From Mycolicibacterium goodii (GTDB taxonomy: Bacteria > Actinomycetota > Actinomycetes > Mycobacteriales > Mycobacteriaceae): DNA of 64,000 nucleotides. Positions within the stretch are counted from its first letter, which is position 1. Every line of letters starts with the position of its first letter. The position numbers and the translations under genes were made by a program. Shown piece after piece: positions 1 to 8,844 of the stretch. The stretch covers positions 3,224,001-3,288,000 of the forward strand of contig NZ_CP012150.1 in assembly GCF_001187505.1 (NCBI RefSeq), given 5' to 3'. The notes below the pieces were generated by a model. The model saw nothing but the letters and a program-made list of their open reading frames with translations, did no database searches and was not told the DNA's origin.

Positions 1-869
1 GTCAACACCGCGACCTTGTCGAGCTTCAGCGTCGTCGTCGCGTACGCGATCGTGAAGACGCCCCAGGTGTTGAACGCCGCGCCCTCACCCCAGCGCGACA
101 GCAGACCGAGGATCGTCGAGCGGAGCACCGGCGGCCTGAACACGTCGCGCACCGGAACCGCCGAGCGGTCGTCCTCGCGCTGAACCCGCTCGAAGGCCGG
201 GGTCTCGGCGACGCGGAAGCGCACCACCACACCGAAGATCACCAGCACGATGCTGATCAGGAACGCGATGCGCCAGCCGTAGGACAAGAACGCCTCCGCC
301 GACAGCACGAGCTGCAGGACGACGAACACCGCGGTGCCCAGCGCCAGCCCAAGCGCCAGGCCGATCTGCGGGATGCTGCCGAACAGGCCGCGGCGGTTAC
401 CCGGGCTGTGCTCGACGGCCAGCAGCACCGCACCCGCCCATTCGCCGCCGAGCGCGAACCCCTGCACGATGCGCAGCACCAGCAGCAGGATCGGTGCGAG
501 CACCCCCATCTGCGCGGCGGTCGGCAGGAAGCCCATCAACGCGGTGGCCACGCCCATCAACAGCATGGTCAGCGCGAGGGTCTTCTTGCGGCCGATGCGG
601 TCGCCGACATGACCGAACACGAATCCGCCGATCGGGCGCACCACGAAGCCCACCGCGAACGTCGCGAACGCGAGCATGGTCCCGACCAACGAGCTCTGGT
701 CGGGGAAGAACGCGTGGTTGAACACGAGGCTCGCGGCGGTCGCGTACAGGAAGAAGTCGTACCACTCGATCGTCGTGCCGACCACACTCGCCGCGACGGC
801 GGTGCGGACGGTCTTCTTCTCGTCAGGTGTCCGGGGCGCTCCGTCGACCAGATCTGCGGTGACAGTCAT
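1..869 (-). CDS. MHS-family MFS transporter (3' end outside window)
   Basis: Integral membrane secondary transporter, probably a proton symporter for an organic acid or osmolyte. About 290 N-terminal residues are visible. The segment GTTIEWYDFFLYATAA near residues 30-45 is the classic entry signature of the metabolite:H+ symporter (MHS) family, and GDRIGRKKTL fits the MFS loop 2-3 motif. Successive hydrophobic stretches match the first seven or so helices of a 12-helix protein, and the C-terminal part runs off the window edge. The start is an ATG at 869; the 18 bases upstream hold no strong ribosome binding site. A long inverted repeat (888-931) lies between this gene and the end of kgd, so it could control this gene, end kgd transcription, or both. 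The substrate cannot be told from sequence. Confidence 0.85.
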   Translation of the reverse strand, partial: MTVTADLVDGAPRTPDEKKTVRTAVAASVVGTTIEWYDFFLYATAASLVFNHAFFPDQSSLVGTMLAFATFAVGFVVRPIGGFVFGHVGDRIGRKKTLALTMLLMGVATALMGFLPTAAQMGVLAPILLLVLRIVQGFALGGEWAGAVLLAVEHSPGNRRGLFGSIPQIGLALGLALGTAVFVVLQLVLSAEAFLSYGWRIAFLISIVLVIFGVVVRFRVAETPAFERVQREDDRSAVPVRDVFRPPVLRSTILGLLSRWGEGAAFNTWGVFTIAYATTTLKLDKVAVL

Positions 870-887
870 GCGCGGTCGATCCAAGAA

Positions 888-931
888 ATAGGCACCCTAG
901 TTGGTTAATGCAAACCAACCAGGGTGCCTAT
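888..931 (-). terminator. Long inverted repeat between kgd and the MHS transporter; terminator and/or operator
   Basis: Two 19-base arms (888-906 and 913-931) are complementary except at one position and enclose a 6-base loop. Read on the minus strand the hairpin comes 35 bases after the kgd stop and is followed by a short T-rich run (TATTTCTT), which fits an intrinsic terminator. It also sits only 18 bases before the transporter ATG, with core TTGGTT-N6-AACCAA, so it could equally be a repressor site. Which role dominates cannot be decided from sequence. Confidence 0.6.
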
Positions 932-965
932 GGTTACGCGCGGGGTGATCGCAAGTCGGCGCAGG

Positions 966-3900
966 TCAGGCGAACGCTGTGTCGAGGATCTCCTGCTGCT
1001 CCACGGCATGCACCTTCGACGAACCCGACGACGGCGCCGACATCGCGCGCCGCGAGATGCGCTTGAGGCCGGTGAAGTGGTCCGGCAGCATCTCGGGGAG
1101 CGTCAAACCGAAGGACGGCCACGCGCCCTGGTTGGCCGGCTCCTCCTGCACCCAGAACTTCTCCTTGACGTTCGGGTACCGGTCGAGCGTCTCGGCGAGC
1201 CTGCGGCGCGGCAGCGGCGCGAGCTGCTCGATGCGCACGATCGCGATGTCCTCGCGGTTCTCCTTGGCCTTGCGCGCGGCCAGCTCGTAGTACAGCTTGC
1301 CGCTGGTCAGCAGCACGCGGGTGACCTTGTTGCGGTCGCCCTCGCCGTCGGTGTACATCGGCTCCTCGAGCACCGAGCGGAACTTGCTCTCGGTGAAGTC
1401 GCGGATGTCGCTGACGGCGGCCTTGTTGCGCAGCATCGACTTGGGCGTGAACACGATCAGCGGGCGCTGGATGCCGTCCTTGCCGTGCCTGCGCAGCAGG
1501 TGGAAGTAGTTCGCCGGGGTCGACGGCATCGAGATCGTCATCGAACCCTCGGCCCACAGCTGCAGGAAACGCTCGATGCGTCCCGAGGTGTGGTCGGGAC
1601 CCTGACCCTCGTGGCCGTGCGGCAGCAGCAGCACGACGTCGGAGAGCTGACCCCATTTGGCCTCACCCGAGCTGATGAACTCGTCGATGATCGACTGCGC
1701 GCCGTTGACGAAATCGCCGAACTGCGCCTCCCACAACACCATCGCGTCGGGGTTGCCCACCGAATAGCCGTATTCGAAGCCCACCGCCGCGAACTCGCTG
1801 AGCGCGGAGTTGTACACCAGGAACTTGCCGCCGGTCGGCGTGCCGTCGGTGTTGGTGGCCAGCAGCTGCAGCGGCGTGAATTCCTCGCCGGTCTTGCGGT
1901 CGACGATCACCGCGTGGCGCTGGGTGAACGTGCCGCGCTGGGTGTCCTGCCCGGACAGCCGCACCAGCTTGCCCTCGGCGATCAGCGACCCGAGCGCGAG
2001 CAGTTCGGCGAACGCCCAGTCGATGCGGCCCTCGTAGGCCATCTCGCGGCGCTTCTCCAGCACCGGCCGCACCCGCGGGTGCACCGTGAAGCCCTCGGGC
2101 ATGGCCAGATGCGCGTCGCCGATGCGTTGCAGCATCGCCTTGTCCACCGCGGTCGCGAGCTTGGCCGGGATCTGCTGATCGGCCTCGACGGACTCGCTCG
2201 GCTCGATCTCGTGTTTCTCCAGCTCGCGGACCTCGTTGAAGACGCGCTCCAGTTGGCCCTGGTAGTCGCGCAGTGCGTCCTCGGCCTCTTTCATCGAGAT
2301 GTCGCCGCGGCCGATCAGGGCCTCGGTGTAGGCCTTGCGGGAGCCGCGCTTGGTGTCGATGACGTCGTACATGTACGGCTGGGTCATCGACGGGTCGTCG
2401 CCCTCGTTGTGACCGCGGCGGCGGTAGCACAGCATGTCGATGACGACGTCCTTCTTGAACGCCTGCCGGAAGTCGACGGCCAGCCGCGCCACCCAGGCGC
2501 AGGCCTCCGGATCGTCGCCGTTGACGTGGAAGATCGGCGCGCCGATCATCTTCGCGACGTCGGTGCAGTACTCGCTGGAGCGCGAATCCGTTGGCGCCGT
2601 GGTGAATCCGATCTGGTTGTTCACCACGATGTGGATGGTGCCGCCGGTGCGGTAGCCGCGCAGCAGCGCCAGGTTGAGCGTCTCGGCGACCACACCCTGG
2701 CCCGCGAAGGCCGCGTCCCCGTGCAGCATGAGCGGCACCACGGAGAACCGGTCGTCGGAGCCCTCCTCGCCCGTGTCGAGCAGGTCCTGCTTGGCCCGCA
2801 CCAGGCCTTCGAGCACCGGGTCGACGGCTTCGAGGTGGCTCGGGTTGGCGGTCAGCGACACCTCGATGTCGTTGTCGCCGAACATCTGGATGTAGGTGCC
2901 GGTGGCGCCGAGGTGGTACTTGACGTCGCCGGAGCCGTGCGCCTGCGACGGGTTCAGGTTGCCCTCGAACTCACTGAAGATCTGGCTGTAGGGCTTGCCG
3001 ACGATGTTGGCGAGCACGTTGAGCCGGCCGCGGTGCGGCATCGCGATGACGACCTCGTCGAGACCGTGCTCGGCGCACTGGTCGATCACGGCGTCCATCA
3101 TCGGGATGACGGTCTCCGCGCCTTCGAGCGAGAAGCGCTTCTGGCCAACGTATTTGGTCTGCAGGAACGTCTCGAACGCCTCGGCCGCGTTGAGTTTGCT
3201 CAGGATGTACTTCTGCTGCGCGACGGTCGGCTTGTCGTGCTTGACCTCGACGCGTTCCTGGATCCAGCGCTGCTGCTCGGGTTCGAGGATGTGGGTGTAC
3301 TCGACGCCGACGTGGCGGCAGTACGCGTCGCGCAGCACCGACAGGATGTCGCGCAGCTTCTTGTGCTGCGCACCGGCGAACCCGTCGACCTTGAACTCGC
3401 GGTCCAGGTCCCACAGCGTCAGGCCGTGGCTGTTGACGTCCAGATCCGGGTGACTGCGGAACCGGGTGTTGTCCAGGCGCAGCGGATCGATGTCGGCCAT
3501 CAGGTGACCGCGGTTGCGGTAGGCCGCGATCAGTTCGACGACGCGCGCGTTCTTGTCCTCGATCGAGTCGGGGTTGTCGGTCCGCCACCGCACGGGCTCG
3601 TACGGGATGCCCAGCTCACGGAAGATCTCGTCGAAGAACTCGTCGTCGAGCAGCAGGTGGTGGATGGTGCGCAGGAAGTCGCCGGACTCCGCACCCTGGA
3701 TGATGCGGTGGTCGTAGGTCGACGTCAGCGTGATCAGCTTGCCGATGCCCAGTTCGGCGATGCGCTCCTCGCTCGCGCCCTGGAACTCGGCCGGATACTC
3801 CATGGCGCCCGCGCCGATGATCGCACCCTGGCCCTGCATGAGTCTGGGCACCGAGTGAACGGTGCCCAGGGTCCCGGGATTGGTGAGCGAGATGGTGACG

Positions 3901-4697
3901 CCGGAGAAGTCCTCCGCGGTGAGCTTGCCATCGCGGGCGCGACGGACGATGTCCTCGTACGCGGCGATGAACTGACCGAAACGCATTGTCTCGCAACGCT
4001 TGATGGCCGCGACCACCAGTGCGCGGTTGCCGTCCTTGCCCTGCAGGTCGATCGCCAGACCGAGATTGGTGTGCGCGGGTGTGACGGCCGTGGGCTTGCC
4101 GTCGACCACCGCGAAGTGGCGGTTCATGTTCGGGAACTTCTTGACCGCCTGCACGATGGCGTAGCCCAGCAGGTGCGTGAAGCTGATCTTGCCGCCGCGG
4201 GTGCGCTTGAGGTGGTTGTTGATGACGACGCGGTTGTCGATCATCAGCTTCGCCGGGATGGCGCGCACGCTCGTCGCGGTCGGCACCTCCAGCGACGCGT
4301 TCATGTTCTTGACGACCGCTGCCGCGGCGCCGCGCAGGATCTGCGACTCGTCGCCCTCGGCCACGGTGGCCGGCTTTGCCGGCTTGGTCTCCACCTTCTT
4401 CTCCGGCTTGGCCCCGGCCTCCTTGGCGGCCTCCTTGGCGGCCTCCTTGGCCTTGGGCTGCGCCGCGGGCTCCGCCTTGGGCGCAGGCGCAGGCGCGGGC
4501 GCGGGCGTCGGCGGCGTCACGGGAGCCGCGGTCGTGGTGCGCCCGTTGGCGGCGGTGTCGGTGGTGGGCTCGGGAGAGTAATCGACCAGGAATTCGTGCC
4601 AACTGGGATCCACCGAAGAGGGGTCATCGCGGAACTTGCGATACATCTCCTCGACCAGCCACTCGTTCTGTCCGAATGGTGAAGGTGAACTGCTCAC
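966..4697 (-). CDS. kgd: Multifunctional 2-oxoglutarate metabolism enzyme (KGD)
   Basis: Thiamine-diphosphate enzyme that decarboxylates 2-oxoglutarate, acts as E1 of the oxoglutarate dehydrogenase complex and can form 2-hydroxy-3-oxoadipate; in actinobacteria it carries a fused E2-type succinyltransferase core and is inhibited by GarA. A short N-terminal helix segment ([15 protein letters not shown]) is followed by a Pro/Ala/Lys linker, an E2-like domain ending in [18 protein letters not shown], and then the E1 domain, which has [11 protein letters not shown] and the ThDP region [10 protein letters not shown]...[11 protein letters not shown]. It is the ortholog of Rv1248c. I chose GTG 4697 (1243 aa), because a GAGG lies about 12 bases upstream; GTG 4706 in frame would put that GAGG too close. 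The linker is expanded by a 12-base tandem repeat (4417-4452). The gene stands alone on this strand with its own leader. Confidence 0.97.
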   Translation of the reverse strand: MSSSPSPFGQNEWLVEEMYRKFRDDPSSVDPSWHEFLVDYSPEPTTDTAANGRTTTAAPVTPPTPAPAPAPAPKAEPAAQPKAKEAAKEAAKEAGAKPEKKVETKPAKPATVAEGDESQILRGAAAAVVKNMNASLEVPTATSVRAIPAKLMIDNRVVINNHLKRTRGGKISFTHLLGYAIVQAVKKFPNMNRHFAVVDGKPTAVTPAHTNLGLAIDLQGKDGNRALVVAAIKRCETMRFGQFIAAYEDIVRRARDGKLTAEDFSGVTISLTNPGTLGTVHSVPRLMQGQGAIIGAGAMEYPAEFQGASEERIAELGIGKLITLTSTYDHRIIQGAESGDFLRTIHHLLLDDEFFDEIFRELGIPYEPVRWRTDNPDSIEDKNARVVELIAAYRNRGHLMADIDPLRLDNTRFRSHPDLDVNSHGLTLWDLDREFKVDGFAGAQHKKLRDILSVLRDAYCRHVGVEYTHILEPEQQRWIQERVEVKHDKPTVAQQKYILSKLNAAEAFETFLQTKYVGQKRFSLEGAETVIPMMDAVIDQCAEHGLDEVVIAMPHRGRLNVLANIVGKPYSQIFSEFEGNLNPSQAHGSGDVKYHLGATGTYIQMFGDNDIEVSLTANPSHLEAVDPVLEGLVRAKQDLLDTGEEGSDDRFSVVPLMLHGDAAFAGQGVVAETLNLALLRGYRTGGTIHIVVNNQIGFTTAPTDSRSSEYCTDVAKMIGAPIFHVNGDDPEACAWVARLAVDFRQAFKKDVVIDMLCYRRRGHNEGDDPSMTQPYMYDVIDTKRGSRKAYTEALIGRGDISMKEAEDALRDYQGQLERVFNEVRELEKHEIEPSESVEADQQIPAKLATAVDKAMLQRIGDAHLAMPEGFTVHPRVRPVLEKRREMAYEGRIDWAFAELLALGSLIAEGKLVRLSGQDTQRGTFTQRHAVIVDRKTGEEFTPLQLLATNTDGTPTGGKFLVYNSALSEFAAVGFEYGYSVGNPDAMVLWEAQFGDFVNGAQSIIDEFISSGEAKWGQLSDVVLLLPHGHEGQGPDHTSGRIERFLQLWAEGSMTISMPSTPANYFHLLRRHGKDGIQRPLIVFTPKSMLRNKAAVSDIRDFTESKFRSVLEEPMYTDGEGDRNKVTRVLLTSGKLYYELAARKAKENREDIAIVRIEQLAPLPRRRLAETLDRYPNVKEKFWVQEEPANQGAWPSFGLTLPEMLPDHFTGLKRISRRAMSAPSSGSSKVHAVEQQEILDTAFA
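4417..4452 (-). repeat. Three tandem 12-base units inside kgd (KEAA repeats)
   Basis: The 12-base unit gcctccttggcg occurs three times in a row (last copy differing at its final base). It encodes AKEA-type repeats in the linker between the N-terminal helix and the E2-like core of KGD. The repeat keeps the reading frame, so copy-number change would alter linker length only. Confidence 0.85.
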
Positions 4698-4717
4698 GGC
4701 AGACACTCGCCTCGATT

Positions 4718-4758
4718 CTTGTGTCCGGCAAGCCGTGACAAGAAAGCTTGCCGCTTGT
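4718..4758 (-). promoter_or_regulatory. kgd leader with mutually exclusive stems
   Basis: In the untranslated region about 20-60 bases before the kgd start, CGGCAAGC (4753-4746 on the transcript strand) can pair perfectly with GCTTGCCG (4733-4726). In addition one CTTGT (4742-4738) can pair with either of two ACAAG copies (4758-4754 or 4722-4718). These pairings compete, so the leader can fold in alternative ways. The symmetry is directly visible; a regulatory role is inference. Confidence 0.35.
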
Positions 4759-4848
4759 TTTCCGTCTTGTAGGTGGTTGGCCCGCTCGACCGCCGCTTAA
4801 AGGCTATCGCGCTCGCGCGCGCGCCGACCACGGCACCGCATATCTGGT

Positions 4849-5598
4849 TCAGGTCCGAGCGGACGGCAGCACATGCAACGTTGCCGGCCACCGCGGCGGG
4901 GGTGCGCCGAACGCCTTGGCGGCGTTGGCGACGATCTTCTTACCCATCATGCGGTTGCCGACACCGCCGACGAGTGCGCCTATGCCCACCGGCAGCAGCT
5001 TGCCGAAGGCCATGGCGCCGCGCTTGAGCGTATACCGCTTCACGAAGTACCTGACCAGCCGGGAGTTCAATTGTGACACCGCGGGCAACGGTAGGGTCGC
5101 CGCGCCTTCGGACAACCAGGCGCCGCTGGTGCGGCCGGTACCGAGCAGATCGGAGATCGCCCGTTTGCTGTCCTCGCCGACCAGCACCGACAGCACCAGG
5201 GCACGGCGGCGTTCCCGGTGGTCGGCGGGGACACCGTGCACCTCGGCGACCGCGAGCACGAACAGCGAGGTGGCCTCCAGGAACATGACGGTCTCGCCCG
5301 CGACGGCCGAAAGAGCGGCCAGCGTGCCGATGCCGGGGAACGCTGCGGCCGATCCGACGGCAGCGCCGCTGGCCATCACGGCGGCCAGGTACTGCTTCTC
5401 CAGCCTGCCGATGATCTGGGCCGGCGTGGCGTCGGGCTGCTGGCTGCGCAACCGGTCCACGTAGGCCTTGACCGCGGGCCCCTGCACGCGGGTGCCGCTC
5501 TCGATGATGTGCGAGAGCACCTTGGCGGCGGTGCCGGGATCGTCGGCACCCTCCGGCGTCGCGGGTAGTTGGTTTTTGCTCTTCGACCGACCGAACAC
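4849..5598 (-). CDS. EcsC-like protein
   Basis: Protein of 249 residues with the composition of the EcsC family: an N-terminal helical part (DDPGTAAKVLSHIIESG) and a glycine/alanine-rich hydrophobic region (AAFPGIGTLAALSAVAGET, then GIGALVGGVGNRMMGKKIV near the C-terminus) typical of membrane-associated EcsC-like proteins. Function is unknown; in Bacillus, EcsC is encoded with an ABC transporter, but no such partner is adjacent here. The start is GTG 5598, strongly supported by GGGGAGG seven bases upstream. It lies upstream of kgd on the same strand, where M. tuberculosis has the membrane protein Rv1249c, but I am not certain the two are orthologs. Confidence 0.7.
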   Translation of the reverse strand: MFGRSKSKNQLPATPEGADDPGTAAKVLSHIIESGTRVQGPAVKAYVDRLRSQQPDATPAQIIGRLEKQYLAAVMASGAAVGSAAAFPGIGTLAALSAVAGETVMFLEATSLFVLAVAEVHGVPADHRERRRALVLSVLVGEDSKRAISDLLGTGRTSGAWLSEGAATLPLPAVSQLNSRLVRYFVKRYTLKRGAMAFGKLLPVGIGALVGGVGNRMMGKKIVANAAKAFGAPPPRWPATLHVLPSART

Positions 5599-5758
5599 CT
5601 GCGGGCCTCCCCACGTCGCAACCCTGACTCGACTGTCCAGGCTAGCCCCGGCGCCGCACACAGTTAACGAACCGAGGGTTCCCGCGCGTGCCAGGGCGTG
5701 ACCCCGGTCACGGCGGTATCCGGGAAGAAAATATTGATATGACCGGCTAATAACTTTC

Positions 5759-7030
5759 ATGGCATCATCGCCCCACGTGGGCCAGACGAATACTGCGGGC
5801 GTGCCGAGTCGCTTCCGGATGATCTTGGTGCTGGGTGCGCTGATCACCCTCGGACCACTGACCATCGACATGTATCTCCCGGCGTTGCCGAAGATCGGTG
5901 AGGAACTCTCGGTCTCCTCGTCGGTCGCGCAGCTGACGCTCACCGGCACGCTGGCCGGCCTGGCGCTGGGCCAGTTGGTGGTGGGCTCGCTGTCGGATTC
6001 GCTCGGTCGCCGCCGCCCCCTGCTGGCGGGCATCGTGCTGCACATGGCGGCGTCGGTGCTGTGCTTCCTGGCGCCGAACATCGCCGTGCTGGGCATTGCG
6101 CGCGGCCTGCAGGGCATGGGCGCGTCGGCGGCAGCGGTCGTCGCGGTCGCCGTCGTCGGCGACCTCTACTCCGGCAACACCGCAGCGACCGTGATGTCGC
6201 GGCTCATGCTGGTGCTGGGCGTGGCGCCCGTGCTCGCGCCGTCGTTGGGCGCCGCGGTGTTGCTGAAGGGCTCGTGGCACTGGGTGTTCGTGGCGCTGGT
6301 GGTGCTGGCCGGCCTGCTTCTCGTCCTTGCCGCGCTGGCGCTGCCCGAGACGCTGCCGCGGTCACACCGGCGTCCGCTCAAGGTCTGCGGCATCGTGGCG
6401 ACCTACGGCCAACTGCTGCGCGACGCCCGGTTCGTGATCCTGGTGCTGGTCGCCGCGCTCGGCATGTCCGGGCTGTTCGCCTACATCTCGGCGGCCCCGT
6501 TCGTGCTGCAGGGCCGTTACGGGCTGGACCAGCAGATGTTCGCGGCCGTGTTCGCCGCGGGCGCCATCGCCCTGATCGGCTCGACGCAGTTCAACGTCGT
6601 GCTGCTGCGGCGGTTCACCCCGCAGGCGATCACGCTGGCCGCACTGGCCTCGGCCACGGTGGCCGGGGCGATGTTCGTCGGGCTGACGGTCGCCGACGTC
6701 GGGGGACTGGTCGGCTTCCTGGTTCCGGTCATGGCGATCCTGACCGCGATGGGCTTCGTGATCCCCAACGCGCCCGCGATCGCGCTGTCCCGGCACTCCG
6801 AGGCCGCGGGCACCGCGGCCGCCCTGCTCGGTGCCGCGCAGTTCGGCATCGGTGCGCTGGTGGCGCCGCTGGTGGGGGCGCTGGGCAACGGCGCGTTGGC
6901 GTTGTCGGGCGTGATGACGGCAGGCATGGGCATCGCGCTGGTGGCGTTGCTCCTGGTCGGCGGTGCCGGTAACGATGACGACCCGCAAGCCGATGACGTG
7001 GTTGCCGAGGTGATGGCCGAACCGGCCTGA
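5759..7030 (+). CDS. Bcr/CflA-family MFS drug transporter
   Basis: Twelve-helix major facilitator of 423 residues, likely a drug:proton antiporter in the inner membrane. Family marks are TIDMYLPALPKI in the first helix region, the loop motif GSLSDSLGRRRPLL, and a Bcr/CflA-like length. A hairpin terminator follows four bases after the stop, so this gene is a separate unit from the next pump. The start at ATG 5759 has no ribosome binding site. It is preceded by the AT-rich string GGCTAATAACTTTC, which contains TAACTT only two bases before the ATG, closer than an ideal leaderless -10. A GTG at 5801 is a possible later start. The drug range is unknown. Confidence 0.85.
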   Translation: MASSPHVGQTNTAGVPSRFRMILVLGALITLGPLTIDMYLPALPKIGEELSVSSSVAQLTLTGTLAGLALGQLVVGSLSDSLGRRRPLLAGIVLHMAASVLCFLAPNIAVLGIARGLQGMGASAAAVVAVAVVGDLYSGNTAATVMSRLMLVLGVAPVLAPSLGAAVLLKGSWHWVFVALVVLAGLLLVLAALALPETLPRSHRRPLKVCGIVATYGQLLRDARFVILVLVAALGMSGLFAYISAAPFVLQGRYGLDQQMFAAVFAAGAIALIGSTQFNVVLLRRFTPQAITLAALASATVAGAMFVGLTVADVGGLVGFLVPVMAILTAMGFVIPNAPAIALSRHSEAAGTAAALLGAAQFGIGALVAPLVGALGNGALALSGVMTAGMGIALVALLLVGGAGNDDDPQADDVVAEVMAEPA

Positions 7031-7033
7031 CCG

Positions 7034-7051
7034 GTCCGCCCACGGGCGGAC
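7034..7051 (+). terminator. Hairpin terminator after the Bcr/CflA pump
   Basis: GTCCGCC and GGCGGAC form a perfect 7-base stem with a 4-base loop, beginning four bases after the stop codon. There is no clear U tract, which is common for mycobacterial terminators. Confidence 0.6.
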
Positions 7052-7110
7052 TTGTCCGGATGCGGGTGGGTCCGTAGCGTCGGCTGCGCGCCGATACTCA
7101 TTGACCTGTC

Positions 7111-8844
7111 ATGCCCTCATCGCTGAACGCCCGGATCGCGGGCCTGCTCCCCAGCCGCATGGGTGCAGTGCGCCCGCACGACGGCTCCCGGAACCCGTGG
7201 AACGCGCTGTGGGCCATGATGTTCGGCTTCTTCATGATCCTGGTCGACGCGACGATCGTCTCGGTCGCCAATCCCACGATCATGGTCGAGCTGGGCGCGG
7301 ACTACGACGGTGTGATCTGGGTGACCAGCGCCTATCTGCTGGCGTACGCGGTGCCGCTGCTCGTGACCGGACGGCTCGGCGACATGTACGGGCCGAAGAA
7401 CCTCTACCTGGCCGGTCTGGGTGTGTTCACCGCGGCCTCGCTGTGGTGCGGTCTGGCGGGCAGCATCGAGATGCTGATCGCCGCGCGCGTCGTGCAGGGC
7501 ATCGGTGCGGCGTTGCTGACGCCGCAGACCCTCTCGGCGATCACCCGCATCTTCCCGGCCGATCGGCGCGGCGTCGCGATGAGCGTGTGGGGTGCCACCG
7601 CGGGGGTGGCGACCCTGGTCGGACCGCTGGCCGGCGGCGTGCTGGTCGGCGGGCTGGGCTGGCAGTGGATCTTCTTCGTCAACGTGCCCGTCGGCATCGC
7701 GGGTCTTGCGCTCGCCGTGTGGCTGGTTCCGACCCTGCCCACGGCGCGCCACCACTTCGACATCCCCGGCATCGTGCTGTCGGCGGTCGGCATGTTCCTG
7801 ATCGTGTTCGCGCTCCAGGAAGGACAGTCCAAGGACTGGGCGCCGTGGGTGTGGGGCACCGCCACGCTCGGTGTCGGGGTCATGGCCGCGTTCTTCTTCT
7901 GGCAGTCGATGAACACGCGCGAACCGCTCATCCCGTTGCGGATCTTCGCCGACCGCGACTTCACACTCGCCAACATCGGTGTTGCGGTCATCGGGTTCGC
8001 GGTCACCGCGATGATCCTGCCGCTGATGTTCTACCTGCAGACCGTGTGCGGGCTGTCGCCGATCCGCTCGGCGTTGGTCACCGCGCCGACCGCGATCGCC
8101 AGCGGGGTGCTCGCGCCGTTCGTCGGGCGCATCGTCGACCGGGCACACCCCATGCCGGTGATCGGTTCCGGGTTCTCGGCCATGGCGATCGGGCTGACCT
8201 GGTTGGCGATCGAGATGGCGCCCAGCACGCCGATCTGGCGGCTGCTGCTGCCGCAACTGCTCATGGGCATCGGCATGGCGTTCATCTGGTCGCCGCTGGC
8301 GGCCACGGCGACCCGGCATCTGCCGCCCGACCTGGCCGGCGCCGGATCCGGCGTCTACAACACCACCCGGCAGGTCGGCTCGGTGCTGGGCAGCGCCGGC
8401 ATCGCGGCGTTCATGACCTGGCGCATCACCGACGAGGTTCCTGGCGTGCAGGACGCCGCGCCCGCGGGCGAGTCCTCGGGCGTGGTCGAGCAGCTTCCCG
8501 GGTTCCTGCGTGAGCCGTTCTCGGCGGCGATGTCGCAGGCAATGCTGCTGCCGGCGTTCGTCGCGTTGTTCGGCGTGGTTGCCGCGCTGTTCCTGCTGGG
8601 TTTCGGCAGCAACCGGTCGGCGGGGCATCCGGAACCGGGCCATGCCGGTGAGCATCCCGACGACTATCCCGATGATGACGAGTACGTCGAGATCGTCCTG
8701 ACCGACGGTTCACCCACCGCGGGTCCGCCCTACGATGCGCCCACCGATCCCCAGGACGACCGGTGGCAGTACATCCTCGAGCGGTTGATGCAGGACGCGC
8801 CGCCGGAGGATCCGCTGCCCGGCCGCGGGCCGCACCGCGGCTAG
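7111..8844 (+). CDS. DHA2 (14-helix) MFS drug efflux pump, Rv1250-like
   Basis: Inner-membrane drug:proton antiporter of the EmrB/QacA (DHA2) family; 577 residues, close to M. tuberculosis Rv1250. The first helix contains [17 protein letters not shown], helix 2-3 has [14 protein letters not shown], and helix 5 carries the antiporter motif ([18 protein letters not shown]). Fourteen hydrophobic segments are followed by an unusually acidic soluble tail of about 75 residues ([16 protein letters not shown]) ending in a Pro-rich stretch. ATG 7111 places the first helix at about residue 35. The gene ends on the CTAG tetranucleotide it shares with the convergent helicase gene. Confidence 0.9.
   Translation: MPSSLNARIAGLLPSRMGAVRPHDGSRNPWNALWAMMFGFFMILVDATIVSVANPTIMVELGADYDGVIWVTSAYLLAYAVPLLVTGRLGDMYGPKNLYLAGLGVFTAASLWCGLAGSIEMLIAARVVQGIGAALLTPQTLSAITRIFPADRRGVAMSVWGATAGVATLVGPLAGGVLVGGLGWQWIFFVNVPVGIAGLALAVWLVPTLPTARHHFDIPGIVLSAVGMFLIVFALQEGQSKDWAPWVWGTATLGVGVMAAFFFWQSMNTREPLIPLRIFADRDFTLANIGVAVIGFAVTAMILPLMFYLQTVCGLSPIRSALVTAPTAIASGVLAPFVGRIVDRAHPMPVIGSGFSAMAIGLTWLAIEMAPSTPIWRLLLPQLLMGIGMAFIWSPLAATATRHLPPDLAGAGSGVYNTTRQVGSVLGSAGIAAFMTWRITDEVPGVQDAAPAGESSGVVEQLPGFLREPFSAAMSQAMLLPAFVALFGVVAALFLLGFGSNRSAGHPEPGHAGEHPDDYPDDDEYVEIVLTDGSPTAGPPYDAPTDPQDDRWQYILERLMQDAPPEDPLPGRGPHRG

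Noticed and set aside
924..4682. Very long open frame on the plus strand opposite kgd (about 1250 codons)
   Set aside because: High GC with strong codon-position bias leaves antisense frames open; the translation is Arg/His/Leu/Val-rich without domains, while kgd on the other strand is unmistakable.
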